The translations under genes were made by a program, and so were the position numbers. A DNA stretch of 38,854 bases from Anaerolineae bacterium (lineage in GTDB: Bacteria; Chloroflexota; Anaerolineae; Aggregatilineales; Phototrophicaceae), in assembly GCA_022824565.1 (NCBI GenBank), contig JAJDZQ010000043.1, positions 1 to 38,854 of the forward strand, read 5' to 3'. Under the pieces are notes generated by a model. The model was not told the origin of the DNA. It saw only the letters and a list, made by a program, of their open reading frames with translations, and did not search any database. Shown here piece after piece: positions 15,541 to 22,881 of the stretch. Within the stretch, counting starts at the first letter, position 1. Each line of letters begins with the position of its first letter.

Positions 15541-15871
15541 GGGTAGTTCGCCCTTCAGGCGTCAGTCCCGCGATAGTTGCGTCGGATCTAATTTGAAAGT
15601 GGTCTTCCCAATTCTGCAGGCGCGGGTGAAACAAAAGACTCATACGACCAGTTGCCGGGTCGAATGCAGCCACATTTGGGCTTTTGCGGGTGTTGCAGTC
15701 AGGGCAAGCCAGGCACAGATTCTCGACAGAATCATCGCCGTCGTGGCTACGAGCGATGATATGGTCAATATGACAGTTAGCCCATTGTTCGCCAGCGCCA
15801 ATGCGACAATACTCGCAGCAGCCACCGGCTCTATGGAAGATCGCGCGCCGCCTCTTTGCGGAAACTCTCAA
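15533..15871 (-). CDS. HNH endonuclease
   Basis: A 112-residue small HNH nuclease. The zinc-binding pair CEYC (about 19-22) and CPDCNTRKS bracket the catalytic HIDHIIARSHDG and SVENLCLAC, giving the H-N-H/N order and a complete beta-beta-alpha-metal fold. The basic N-terminus (MRVSAKRRRAIFHRAGG) is typical of standalone HNH proteins. Its ATG overlaps the stop of the upstream small gene (ATGA), and its own end overlaps rluD by eight bases. No intron, intein or phage gene surrounds it. It could be a defence, toxin-like or repair nuclease; target unknown. Confidence 0.88.
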   Translation of the reverse strand: MRVSAKRRRAIFHRAGGCCEYCRIGAGEQWANCHIDHIIARSHDGDDSVENLCLACPDCNTRKSPNVAAFDPATGRMSLLFHPRLQNWEDHFQIRSDATIAGLTPEGRTTRV

Positions 15872-16125
15872 GCCTCAATGCCTTTGAGCCGCAGCCGGGT
15901 CTGTACTTTAAGGCTGGCCATCATGCGATTGGCGCGCAGATAGTCTTCCAGTTTCCGCTTCTCACAATCGTTCAATTCGCCTTCGCCATTGAGGTCAAGC
16001 AAGTGATGAAGTCTTGCTTGCAGGTCGTCGGAGATTTTGTAGTCGAGCAGTTCTTCGTCTGTAGGCGCAGTTGCCAGAAAGTCCGTTACTTCATCTAAAG
16101 GATTTCGCACAGCCATCTCGATCAT
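15868..16125 (-). CDS. small acidic protein coupled to the HNH nuclease
   Basis: An 85-residue hydrophilic helical protein from the ATG at 16125; an ATG six codons earlier (16143) is possible. GGAG lies eight bases before 16125, which favours it. Visible blocks are DFLATAPTDEELLDYKISDD, LHHLLDLNGEGELNDCEK and KLEDYLRANRMM. I do not know a named family. I have the impression that similar small proteins precede HNH genes in Chloroflexota and Cyanobacteria, which should be checked. The four-base ATGA overlap implies translation in fixed ratio with the nuclease, so an inhibitor or specificity partner is a reasonable guess, not shown. Confidence 0.72.
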   Translation of the reverse strand: MIEMAVRNPLDEVTDFLATAPTDEELLDYKISDDLQARLHHLLDLNGEGELNDCEKRKLEDYLRANRMMASLKVQTRLRLKGIEA

Positions 16126-16151
16126 GGGCAAATCTCCATCCACTTTGCTTA

Positions 16152-16157
16152 ATTGTA
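16152..16157 (-). promoter_or_regulatory. -10 box of the small protein/HNH/rluD operon
   Basis: TACAAT on the minus strand, with expected transcription start about 16145. This leaves room for the GGAG that serves the ATG at 16125. No clear -35. Confidence 0.45.
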
Positions 16158-16190
16158 GCGCGGTTGCGAGCGCAATTCACGAGTTCGGCT

Positions 16191-16355
16191 TCAGACAGTC
16201 CCCAGCGCCGAAGCCAGCAGCGCCGCAACTGTGCCCGCCACAACGATCGCCAGCAACAAGACCAGCGCCATGCGCAGCAGTTTGCGTAAAGCCCGCCGCT
16301 CGGCCGGCGTCCAGCCTGTGTCGCTCTGTTTCCCGCTGCGCATACGCTCGTCCAT
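16191..16355 (-). CDS. small single-pass membrane protein, unknown function
   Basis: A 54-residue protein starting [17 protein letters not shown], with a basic stretch RRALRKLLR and one hydrophobic helix ([20 protein letters not shown]) near the C-terminus. The frame opens 13 codons earlier, but the TATAAT at 16380-16375 lies inside that extension, so the ATG at 16355 is chosen. Leader length would be about 13 bases and no strong Shine-Dalgarno is seen. It is divergent from galE. The promoter and a plausible membrane protein support it; no homologue is recognised. Confidence 0.55.
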   Translation of the reverse strand: MDERMRSGKQSDTGWTPAERRALRKLLRMALVLLLAIVVAGTVAALLASALGTV

Positions 16356-16374
16356 CGCCAACTCGCAACTGCCT

Positions 16375-16380
16375 ATTATA
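16375..16380 (-). promoter_or_regulatory. -10 box of the small membrane protein gene
   Basis: A perfect TATAAT on the minus strand, 20 bases before the chosen ATG. The -35 region is poor. Confidence 0.45.
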
Positions 16381-16409
16381 CGCGCGCTTGCCACGAGCGA
16401 TGCGCCGAC

Positions 16410-16437
16410 TTGTTTGCAGCGGCGGCAGGGCTATAAT
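16410..16437 (+). promoter_or_regulatory. promoter of galE
   Basis: -35 TTGTTT (16410-16415), a 16-base spacer and -10 TATAAT (16432-16437), followed by AGGAG and the galE ATG at 16462. Predicted start about 16444. Confidence 0.65.
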
Positions 16438-16461
16438 CGGCGCGCAGACAGGAGCGAAACC

Positions 16462-17475
16462 ATGACGATTTTGGTGACGGGCGGCGCCGGCTACATCGGC
16501 AGCCATGTGGTGCAGATGCTGGTCGAAGGCGGCTATCGGGTGGTGGTCTTCGACAATTTGAGCACAGGGCATCGCGCGGCTGTGCATCCCGATGCGCGCT
16601 TGGTCGAAGGCGACCTGCACGACCAGGCGGCGCTGGGGCGGCTGTTCGCGGCGCATCGCTTCGACGGCATCATGCACTTCGCCTCGCGCATTTTGGTGGG
16701 CGAAAGCATGCAGCAGCCATTTTTATACCTGCGCGACAACCTCTACACCATCATCAACCTGCTGGAATGCGCCAGCCAGCGCGGCGTCAAACGGTTCATC
16801 CTGTCGTCCACCGCCAATCTATATGACCAGCCCGCCCGCATACCCATCCGCGAAGACGAGGCGCTGCTGCCCGGCAGTGTCTATGGCGAAACCAAATATA
16901 TGGCCGAGCGGCTGTTGCTGTGGATGGAGCGGCTTTTTGGCATGGCATTTTGCTGCTTGCGCTACTTCAATGCCTGTGGCGCGCATCCAGATGGGCATAT
17001 CGGCGAGGCGCACGACCCCGAGTCGCATCTCATTCCGCTGGTGCTGCAAGTCGCTTTGGGGCAACGCGCATCGATCGAGATTTATGGCACAGATTACGAC
17101 ACGCCCGATGGCACCTGCATCCGCGATTATGTGCATGTGCAAGACCTGGCGCGGGCGCATATCCAGGGGCTGGAGGCGCTGCGCGATGGCAACAGCCGCG
17201 TCTATAATCTGGGCAGTGGCAGCGGGTATTCCGTGCGCGAAGTGATCGCGGCCGCCCGCCAGGTCACCGGGCACAGCATCCCGACCATAGAATCGCCACG
17301 CCGAGCGGGAGACCTGCCCGTGCTGATTGCCGACAGCGACAAAATCGGCAGGGAGCTGGGCTGGGAGACGAACTACAACGACTTGCAGACCATCATCCGC
17401 AGCGCCTGGCGCTGGCATCGCCGGCATCCGCGGGGATTTGCAAGCGCTAAAAGAGGATTCCGCCGTGGCGACTAA
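16462..17475 (+). CDS. galE: UDP-glucose 4-epimerase
   Basis: A 337-residue short-chain dehydrogenase-type epimerase interconverting UDP-glucose and UDP-galactose with bound NAD. The Rossmann motif GGAGYIGSH is at 7-15 and FDNLSTGH at 30-37. The catalytic residues are T117 in SSTANLY (Ser/Thr position) and the pair Y141/K145 (YGETK). [12 protein letters not shown] and [11 protein letters not shown] are GalE-specific, and [13 protein letters not shown] is near the C-terminus. AGGAG precedes ATG. The C-terminus is slightly extended and basic ([17 protein letters not shown]). It overlaps the next gene by 11 bases, which suggests co-expression with the membrane protein. Confidence 0.95.
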   Translation: MTILVTGGAGYIGSHVVQMLVEGGYRVVVFDNLSTGHRAAVHPDARLVEGDLHDQAALGRLFAAHRFDGIMHFASRILVGESMQQPFLYLRDNLYTIINLLECASQRGVKRFILSSTANLYDQPARIPIREDEALLPGSVYGETKYMAERLLLWMERLFGMAFCCLRYFNACGAHPDGHIGEAHDPESHLIPLVLQVALGQRASIEIYGTDYDTPDGTCIRDYVHVQDLARAHIQGLEALRDGNSRVYNLGSGSGYSVREVIAAARQVTGHSIPTIESPRRAGDLPVLIADSDKIGRELGWETNYNDLQTIIRSAWRWHRRHPRGFASAKRGFRRGD

Positions 17476-18274
17476 TGACGCCATTCGCTTGCTGTTGATT
17501 GCCCTGTATGCGCCTGTTGTCGCGATCGTCTACCAGCATCTGTATGCGCGGCTCTCAACAATTAGCAAGCAACTGATAACCGTTATGCTGGTGGCGCAAG
17601 TTGTAGTCATTACGTTAGCGACTGCATTCGTGCATGACCAAGGATTTGTCCGATGGCTGTGGAATTTGGATGCGGAATATAACCTTGCGGCGACACTCGC
17701 GTCGGCACAAATGGCGCTGACAGGCTTCGTCGCATTAATTGTAGCTTGCTGCGCAAGGACGCGGGCAAGCGGACAGCGCATCTACTTCGTTGGCTTGTTC
17801 ATTCTATTCACATATTTGGCTCGCGATGAGTTCTTCCAGTTTCGCGACGCATCATCGGATTGGGTAAGCGGATTCTCGCAACTGGGCTTGTTGGTCGCAC
17901 TGGCGACCGCGCTCCTCACGCTGCGCCTGCCGCGACGCCAGAGAGTTTGGGGCTATAGCATTCTGGTGGGGCTGGCAATCGGCGCTTTGGGTGGGCTCTA
18001 CCTCGACAATTTTCTTGGACCCTTTGCGACTTGGTATACTGCAGATGATTACATACTTTACATCTTTCTGGAAGAAGCGCTTGAGTTTCTCGGCATGTGG
18101 TTGGCGCTCCTCGGCGTGTGCGGGTTCTTTTCGGATGCCTTGCCAAAGCCAGCCATATGCTGGAGAAGCGTCTACTTGCTGCCGCTTTTGTGGGCAGGGG
18201 TCCACCATGCGCCATTCATCAACCGCTACATTGAGTATATCCCCCCCCCCCCCGCACGATGTCCGCATCGATAA
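17465..18274 (+). CDS. multi-pass membrane protein, probable N-terminal part of a broken two-domain gene
   Basis: From a GTG at 17465 (AGAGGA seven bases upstream, overlapping galE by 11 bases) the frame runs 269 codons. It encodes about seven hydrophobic segments, among them [59 protein letters not shown] and [10 protein letters not shown]. Acidic polar loops lie between them ([19 protein letters not shown]). I recognise no family. The frame ends in [10 protein letters not shown] just after a run of 13 C (18241-18253). One extra C, or two fewer, would join it to the soluble domain encoded from 18259 into one 1656-base frame. Either the gene is phase-variable, the assembly has an error, or the two parts are separate. 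Confidence 0.65.
   Translation: MATNDAIRLLLIALYAPVVAIVYQHLYARLSTISKQLITVMLVAQVVVITLATAFVHDQGFVRWLWNLDAEYNLAATLASAQMALTGFVALIVACCARTRASGQRIYFVGLFILFTYLARDEFFQFRDASSDWVSGFSQLGLLVALATALLTLRLPRRQRVWGYSILVGLAIGALGGLYLDNFLGPFATWYTADDYILYIFLEEALEFLGMWLALLGVCGFFSDALPKPAICWRSVYLLPLLWAGVHHAPFINRYIEYIPPPPARCPHR
18241..18253 (+). repeat. homopolymer of 13 C at a gene junction
   Basis: A 13-base C run sits inside coding sequence exactly where frame 17465 stops making sense and the frame of 18259 begins. Runs this long are prone to slippage in cells and to miscalling by sequencers. Confidence 0.95.
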
Positions 18275-19119
18275 ACTACGCCGATGAGCTAGCGATAAAG
18301 ATTTTTCAAGTCGACCAGAGACCTAGCCAAGTCTCTGTACAATTCTATGCGGCGAATCGCAACTGGGAGCACTTCACGCGTCTGGGGTATTCCATGCATT
18401 TGGTCGATCAGGTCAGCGGCGAAAGCTACGCGGGGATCAATCGCGGCGCGCACCGCTTTCAGCAGATGCCCTATCATTTGCCAGGCAAACATTTCACCTA
18501 TGTGTATAAGCAAGAGATGGAGATCGCTCTGCTGCCTTCAATCCCGCAAAATCGCGCGCTCTGGATTGTGTTGACTGTATGGATGCAGGAAGGCGACGAT
18601 TTCATCAAACAACGTGTGCTCTCCAGTGACTTCCGGGCGCTAAGCGACACGCAAGTCGTTTTGGGCGAACTGGTCGTTGCAGCGGATGCTATGCCGCCAT
18701 CGACCGATGTATTGGCGCGCTTTGCTGACGCACTGAGCTTGGAAGCGGTTTCGCTGCCGTCACAAGCCTATGCAGGCGAAGACCTTACCGTTGAGTTCAT
18801 GTGGTACAGCAACAAGAGCGAGAACGAAGAGCTTGTGCAGTTTCTTCACCTGGTTGACAGGGCGAGCGGGCAACAGTGGGGCTACGATCAGCAGCCTTTG
18901 GGTCAGCGCTTGCCGTCGCGCTTGTTATACAATGGCTTAAGAGACAGTGAAATCTGGCGGATACCTCTGCCAGCCGAGCTTGCGCCAGGCCGTTACGCCG
19001 TATACAGCGGCTTGTATCGTCAGCAAGGCCTGGAGCGCCTTCCAGCCCGCGAATCAAATGGGGCAATGTATACGGATGCAAGAGTGCCTTTGGGCGATCT
19101 GCTTATTCTGAATCGGTAA
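18259..19119 (+). CDS. soluble C-terminal domain protein, probably the other half of the membrane protein
   Basis: A 286-residue hydrophilic frame starting [16 protein letters not shown]. Residues about 30-120 and 160-285 look like two beta-sandwich domains. The second (FLHLVDRASGQQWGYDQQP, PAELAPGRYAVYSGLYRQQG, RLPARE) closely resembles the beta domains I associate with the C-termini of membrane glycosyltransferases of Chloroflexota. There is no Shine-Dalgarno (the ATG directly follows the C tract and GCACG) and no signal peptide, so independent translation is doubtful. Read with a 14-C tract it continues directly from the membrane part as ...[11 protein letters not shown]. It is 56 bases upstream of the phosphoesterase. 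Confidence 0.6.
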   Translation: MSASINYADELAIKIFQVDQRPSQVSVQFYAANRNWEHFTRLGYSMHLVDQVSGESYAGINRGAHRFQQMPYHLPGKHFTYVYKQEMEIALLPSIPQNRALWIVLTVWMQEGDDFIKQRVLSSDFRALSDTQVVLGELVVAADAMPPSTDVLARFADALSLEAVSLPSQAYAGEDLTVEFMWYSNKSENEELVQFLHLVDRASGQQWGYDQQPLGQRLPSRLLYNGLRDSEIWRIPLPAELAPGRYAVYSGLYRQQGLERLPARESNGAMYTDARVPLGDLLILNR

Positions 19120-19175
19120 AAGGTGAGGGACAACAACTTGGCGCTCTATGGAACCACGCAAATCAGCGAACTGAC

Positions 19176-20057
19176 ATGACTCGCTTGGCGGTGCTGGCAG
19201 ATATCCACGGCAATTTGCCCGCGCTGGAAGCTGTGCTGGCCGACATGCAGCGCTTTGCTGTGCATCAGGCGCTGGTGGCCGGCGACACCGTCAACTGGGG
19301 ACCTTTCTCGCGGGAGACACTGGAAATCGTAACGCAGCGCAGATGGGCGGTCGTGCGCGGCAACAACGAATTCTACGCGCTTGATTATGACACGGTGCGC
19401 GCGCCAGCCCATTGGTCGAGCTTCACACTGCCGCCAATCCTGCGCGAGCAATTGGGCGAAGACGGCCTCAGGCTGCTCGCCTGCCAACCCGACACGCTAT
19501 GCCTGCGCTTCCCCGATGCGCCGCCGCTGCGGATTGTGCATGGCATTCCTGGCGATCCCTGGCGTGCGATCTTCCCGCAAACGGCCAAGAGCGTCATCTC
19601 GGCCTGGCTGGATTCTGTGACAGAGAGCACAGTCGTCTGCGCGCACAGCCATATTGCGCTGGAGCGACAGGTGGGGCGCTGGCAACTCTTCAATCCGGGG
19701 TCGGTGGGGGTGCCGCTGGACGGCGAGCGCAGCGCCAGCTACATGATCATCGAGGGCGCTGGAGACGGATGGCAATTGCTTGCGCATCGCCGCATCAACT
19801 ATGACATGCAGCCGATCTTCGCGGCCTTCGAGCGCATGGCATACGCAGAGCGCGGCGGCAATATCGCTTGGCTTGCCATTGAAGAGTTTCGCAGCGCCCG
19901 TCTGCAAGTTTACCCCTATCTCAGGTGGAAACAGGCGCAGCACCCAGACGCGCCAGACAGCCCGGCTCTGCTGGACGAGTTCACCAATATTGACGATGCC
20001 CGCCCCTACCTACCGCCAGCCTACCGCGATGTGACCAGCCAGCTTTACCGCGCCTGA
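19176..20057 (+). CDS. metallophosphoesterase (YfcE/calcineurin-like)
   Basis: A 293-residue predicted phosphodiesterase. The binuclear-metal motifs are in order: DIHGN (9-13), AGDTVNWGP (D37), GNNE (62-65), RIVHG and CAHSHIA, with NPGSVGVP afterwards as in YfcE-type enzymes. The core ends near residue 210. A tail of about 80 residues, rich in Arg and Tyr (RRINYDMQPIFAAFERM, PYLPPAYRDVTSQLYRA), is longer than in the smallest members. The substrate is unknown. It is probably co-transcribed with the DUF2277 gene, 21 bases downstream. Confidence 0.88.
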   Translation: MTRLAVLADIHGNLPALEAVLADMQRFAVHQALVAGDTVNWGPFSRETLEIVTQRRWAVVRGNNEFYALDYDTVRAPAHWSSFTLPPILREQLGEDGLRLLACQPDTLCLRFPDAPPLRIVHGIPGDPWRAIFPQTAKSVISAWLDSVTESTVVCAHSHIALERQVGRWQLFNPGSVGVPLDGERSASYMIIEGAGDGWQLLAHRRINYDMQPIFAAFERMAYAERGGNIAWLAIEEFRSARLQVYPYLRWKQAQHPDAPDSPALLDEFTNIDDARPYLPPAYRDVTSQLYRA

Positions 20058-20078
20058 ACGCGCCGAAAGGAGCCGCCC

Positions 20079-20369
20079 ATGTGCCGCAACATCCGCCCGC
20101 TTTTCAATTACCAGCCAGCCAGCAGCCCGGCCGATATCGAAGCCGCCGCGCTGCAATATGTGCGCAAGGTCAGCGGCTTTCGCAAACCAGCCGCGCGCAA
20201 CCAGCCGGCTTTTGAACGAGCCATCTGCGAAGTGGCACAGGCTACGGCGCGACTGCTGGAATCGCTGGAAACCAGCGCCCCGCCCCGCAACCGCGAAGCA
20301 GAAATCGCCAAAGCCCGCGCCCGCAATGCCGCCCGCTTTCCCCCAAGCAGGGCAATCGCATCAAAATGA
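20079..20369 (+). CDS. DUF2277 family protein
   Basis: A 96-residue protein. The start MCRNIRPLFNYQP and the block AALQYVRKVSGFRKP are the hallmark of DUF2277, a small bacterial family without assigned function. The centre (FERAICEVAQATARLLESL) is a single helix, and the tail is Arg/Ala-rich and probably disordered. AAGGAG sits seven bases before ATG. It follows the phosphoesterase closely and is followed by a repeat element rather than another gene. Confidence 0.85.
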   Translation: MCRNIRPLFNYQPASSPADIEAAALQYVRKVSGFRKPAARNQPAFERAICEVAQATARLLESLETSAPPRNREAEIAKARARNAARFPPSRAIASK

Positions 20370-20382
20370 TATCCGCGCCGCT

Positions 20383-20612
20383 AATGCTTCACTACCGAGT
20401 ACGCCGAGGGTAAGTCGAGTACACAAAGAAGCAAGCTATGGATTTGCGCTGCGCTGAAGCAACCAGAAAGTCGTAAAAAGGGTTGGCTGCGAATTTGATT
20501 CCATCGTAAGGACGCACATCAGCGCCACAATTGCGCATCGCATAGCCTATATCCGCATGACTGTAATCAAGCCCTCGCTGCACTCCGCTTTCCTCGGTGT
20601 ACTCGGTGGTAA
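20383..20612. repeat. CCGAGTAC-type intergenic element with inverted ends
   Basis: A 230-base non-coding stretch with mirrored ends. The left arm 20389-20410 reads TCACTACCGAGTACGCCGAG..., and the right arm 20591-20612 reads, on the minus strand, TTACCACCGAGTACACCGAG.... The left end also shares AATGCTT..AC.ACCGAGTAC with the element at 38531. The interior has no supported gene. Confidence 0.65.
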
Positions 20613-20655
20613 GAGAATTTGCTGCGGCCTTCCCGCTTTCCCCGCGCCTGACCCG

Positions 20656-20684
20656 TTTACATTCGCCTGCGCTTGCACTAGACT
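20656..20684 (+). promoter_or_regulatory. promoter of the medium-chain reductase gene
   Basis: -35 TTTACA (20656-20661), a 17-base spacer and -10 TAGACT (20679-20684). Predicted start about 20691, with a leader near 30 bases. Confidence 0.55.
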
Positions 20685-20721
20685 TGCCGCACAAGCACCA
20701 GCGAATAGCCGGGGAAGCCAT

Positions 20722-21759
20722 ATGGCGCAACCGCGCGAAACCATGCGCGCCGTCATCATCGAGAATATCGGCAAGCCACGCGTCTTGAAATATGCGCGCA
20801 GATGGCTGCCCCAGCCCGCGGCCGGCGAAGCGCAGATCAAAGTGCAGGCCGCCTCTGTCAACCCGCGCGATCTTCATTTGCGCAGCGGACGCTTCATCAT
20901 TCGCAAGCCCCTGCCACACATCCTGGGCGGGGATCTGGCGGGCACGATTGCAAAGCTGGGAGCGGGCGTGGCAGGCTGGCAGGTCGGCGACCGGGTCTGC
21001 GCCTGCTTTGATGACCTGGGTTGCGAGCTGGATGGCGCGTATGCAGAATACTGCTGCATAGCGGCTGAGCGGTTGGTGCGGCTGCCCGAGAAGCTTACTT
21101 TTCAAGCGGCGGTTGGCGCTGGCGCAGCCTTCGCCGACGCCTACCTGGCGCTGATGAACAATGGGCGTCTGCAGGCAGCAGAAACCCTGGTCATTCGTGG
21201 CGCAGCCTGCAGCCTGGGCGCGGCGGCAATCCAAATCGCCCATGAAGCTGGCGCGCGGGTCATCGCCATCAGCCCGCTTGAAAACGCCGAACAACTGCGA
21301 GGCATCGGCGCGGATATCGTGCTGGAAGATGCTGGCGACGACTTGGTGCGACAAGTCAAAGTGGCTACGGCAGGCGTTGGCGCAAACCTCGTCTTGCACA
21401 ACGGAGCCCGGCTCAAGCTGGCGGAGTCGCTGGATATGCTGGCGGCGCGGGGACGGCTGGTGCTGGCTGGCGCGCTTGACGACCGCCCGGTCAAGCTGAA
21501 TGCCCGAGACCTGGTCGCCAGAAATCTGAGCATCCAGGGCGCGCACGGTTCGCTCGCGGTGGGCGATTTGGCGAAGTTGCTGCAGCATCTGGCCGATGGC
21601 GCTTATCGCGCGTTGATCGACGATGTGCTGCCACTGAGCCAGGCGCGGCGGGCGCATCAACGCGCGCAGAAAACGGCGAGCCTGGGCAAAATCGTGCTGG
21701 TGCCAGATTCGATCTTGGAATCCGCCAAGAAGCCCGACAACTGGGTGCCGATAACCTAG
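20722..21759 (+). CDS. NAD(P)-dependent medium-chain reductase (quinone oxidoreductase-like)
   Basis: A 345-residue MDR-superfamily oxidoreductase. The GroES-like N-terminal half has ASVNPRDLHLRSG and LPHILGGDLAGTI, with GWQVGDRV. The nucleotide-binding half has TLVIRGAACSLGAAAIQIA (a modified AxxGxxG motif), GADIVLED and a C-terminal KIVLVPDS. The zinc-site residues of alcohol dehydrogenases are absent, placing it with the zinc-free quinone or enone reductases. The substrate cannot be told. The ATG at 20722 is chosen because the 55-codon upstream extension runs through the promoter. It overlaps the end of holB on the other strand by four bases. Confidence 0.88.
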   Translation: MAQPRETMRAVIIENIGKPRVLKYARRWLPQPAAGEAQIKVQAASVNPRDLHLRSGRFIIRKPLPHILGGDLAGTIAKLGAGVAGWQVGDRVCACFDDLGCELDGAYAEYCCIAAERLVRLPEKLTFQAAVGAGAAFADAYLALMNNGRLQAAETLVIRGAACSLGAAAIQIAHEAGARVIAISPLENAEQLRGIGADIVLEDAGDDLVRQVKVATAGVGANLVLHNGARLKLAESLDMLAARGRLVLAGALDDRPVKLNARDLVARNLSIQGAHGSLAVGDLAKLLQHLADGAYRALIDDVLPLSQARRAHQRAQKTASLGKIVLVPDSILESAKKPDNWVPIT

Positions 21760-22781
21760 GTCCCCGCCAGCCCCGGATAATCCAAAAACAGCGCATCCAA
21801 AAGCAGCCGCAGATTGGCATTGGTGGCCAGGGCGCTCATGGTTGCGCGCGTCGCTGTGATTGCGGCGTGGGCGGCGGGCGTTCCCAGCTGTGCCGCCAGC
21901 GCATGAATGTCGGCGCTGCGGTCGCTGTTGCAGGGTGTGCCCCTGTCTCCACAGCTTTGCAGCAGCACATCGCGCCAAAATGTCGTCCAATACTCCAGGA
22001 TGCGGCGCAGCATGGCTTTGTCTCTGCCTATGCGCTTGCCCAGCTCGTCCGCCACTTTGAGCCTCTGCAAGCGCCGTCCCGCCACGATTATGCAGAGCAG
22101 GTCGATCATTTCGGCGCGGAATGCCAGCACAGAGTCGTCTTCCAGCGCAGAAAAAGCCCAGCCTATGCGGCCGCTGCTCAAGCGCGCGATGAAGTCGGAC
22201 CGCTCGGCCGGGCAGCCACGCGCTGCCAGCTGCGCGGCGATCAAATGCGCCGGGACAGGCCGCAACGGAATATGTTGCGCGCGACTGCGGATGGTGGGCA
22301 AAACGCGCTCGATATGGCCAGCCAGCAAAATGAGAATGGCATGCGGGGCCGGTTCTTCCAAGGTCTTCAGCAGCGCATCTTGTGCCAGCGGCGCGATCTG
22401 GTCGAAGTCGGGCAGAATCGCGACACGGAAACGAGCGGCATAGGGCTTCAGCGCCAACATGCGCGTGACCTGGCGGATGGCGTCAATCTTCAGCGGCGCG
22501 CCAGCTTCTCCAGCCGCCAGCAGCAGATCGGGGTCGGCTCCGTTGGCGATGGATTTGCAGGCTCGACACTGCCAGCAGGGACGCGCATTGGGGTCTTCGG
22601 ACTGGCAATTGAGCGCCATGGCAAAGCTGCGCGCCAAGGTCATTTTGCCCAACGAAGCGCTGCCGCTGATCAAATAAGCATGTCGGCTGCGCCCTTTCAG
22701 CAGACCGCCGCGCAAAAAGTCCACCGCCCAATCGTGCCCGATCACGCGCCAATTCGCCTTGTCATCCATTGCGCCAGCCAT
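21756..22781 (-). CDS. holB: DNA polymerase III delta-prime subunit
   Basis: A 341-residue clamp-loader subunit. A degenerate P-loop GSASLGKMTLA (40-50) is followed by zinc ligands C59, C69, C72 and C75 (CWQCRAC). IDAIRQVTRML, LPDFDQIAPLAQDALLKTLEEP and the sensor TIRSRAQ (in place of the SRC of DnaX/HolB) complete the AAA+ module. The C-terminal collar domain is divergent, as usual. The frame is open 69 codons upstream, but TACAAT lies six bases before the ATG at 22781. That start is therefore chosen, and the message is probably leaderless. Confidence 0.92.
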   Translation of the reverse strand: MAGAMDDKANWRVIGHDWAVDFLRGGLLKGRSRHAYLISGSASLGKMTLARSFAMALNCQSEDPNARPCWQCRACKSIANGADPDLLLAAGEAGAPLKIDAIRQVTRMLALKPYAARFRVAILPDFDQIAPLAQDALLKTLEEPAPHAILILLAGHIERVLPTIRSRAQHIPLRPVPAHLIAAQLAARGCPAERSDFIARLSSGRIGWAFSALEDDSVLAFRAEMIDLLCIIVAGRRLQRLKVADELGKRIGRDKAMLRRILEYWTTFWRDVLLQSCGDRGTPCNSDRSADIHALAAQLGTPAAHAAITATRATMSALATNANLRLLLDALFLDYPGLAGT

Positions 22782-22787
22782 GCGCCC

Positions 22788-22793
22788 ATTGTA
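22788..22793 (-). promoter_or_regulatory. -10 box giving a leaderless holB transcript
   Basis: TACAAT on the minus strand, six bases before the holB ATG. Its -35 position (about 22811-22816, CTGGCA) lies within the region that would serve the opposite promoter. Confidence 0.45.
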
Positions 22794-22822
22794 GCCCAGA
22801 TGAGCCTCGCTGCCAGAGATGC

Positions 22823-22828
22823 TATAAT
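22823..22828 (+). promoter_or_regulatory. -10 box of the secreted Ig-like protein gene
   Basis: A perfect TATAAT 54 bases before the ATG at 22882. It is divergent from, and interlocked with, the holB promoter, since the two -10 boxes are only 29 bases apart. Confidence 0.5.
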
Positions 22829-22881
22829 GGCGGACGGTGCGAAGTTGCTTCGCCCTATTCGCGGTGTGACGAGGTGTGGCG

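Noticed and set aside
20392..21990. A 532-codon minus-strand frame
   Set aside because: It is antisense to the medium-chain reductase, shows no family motif and extends through a repeat element.
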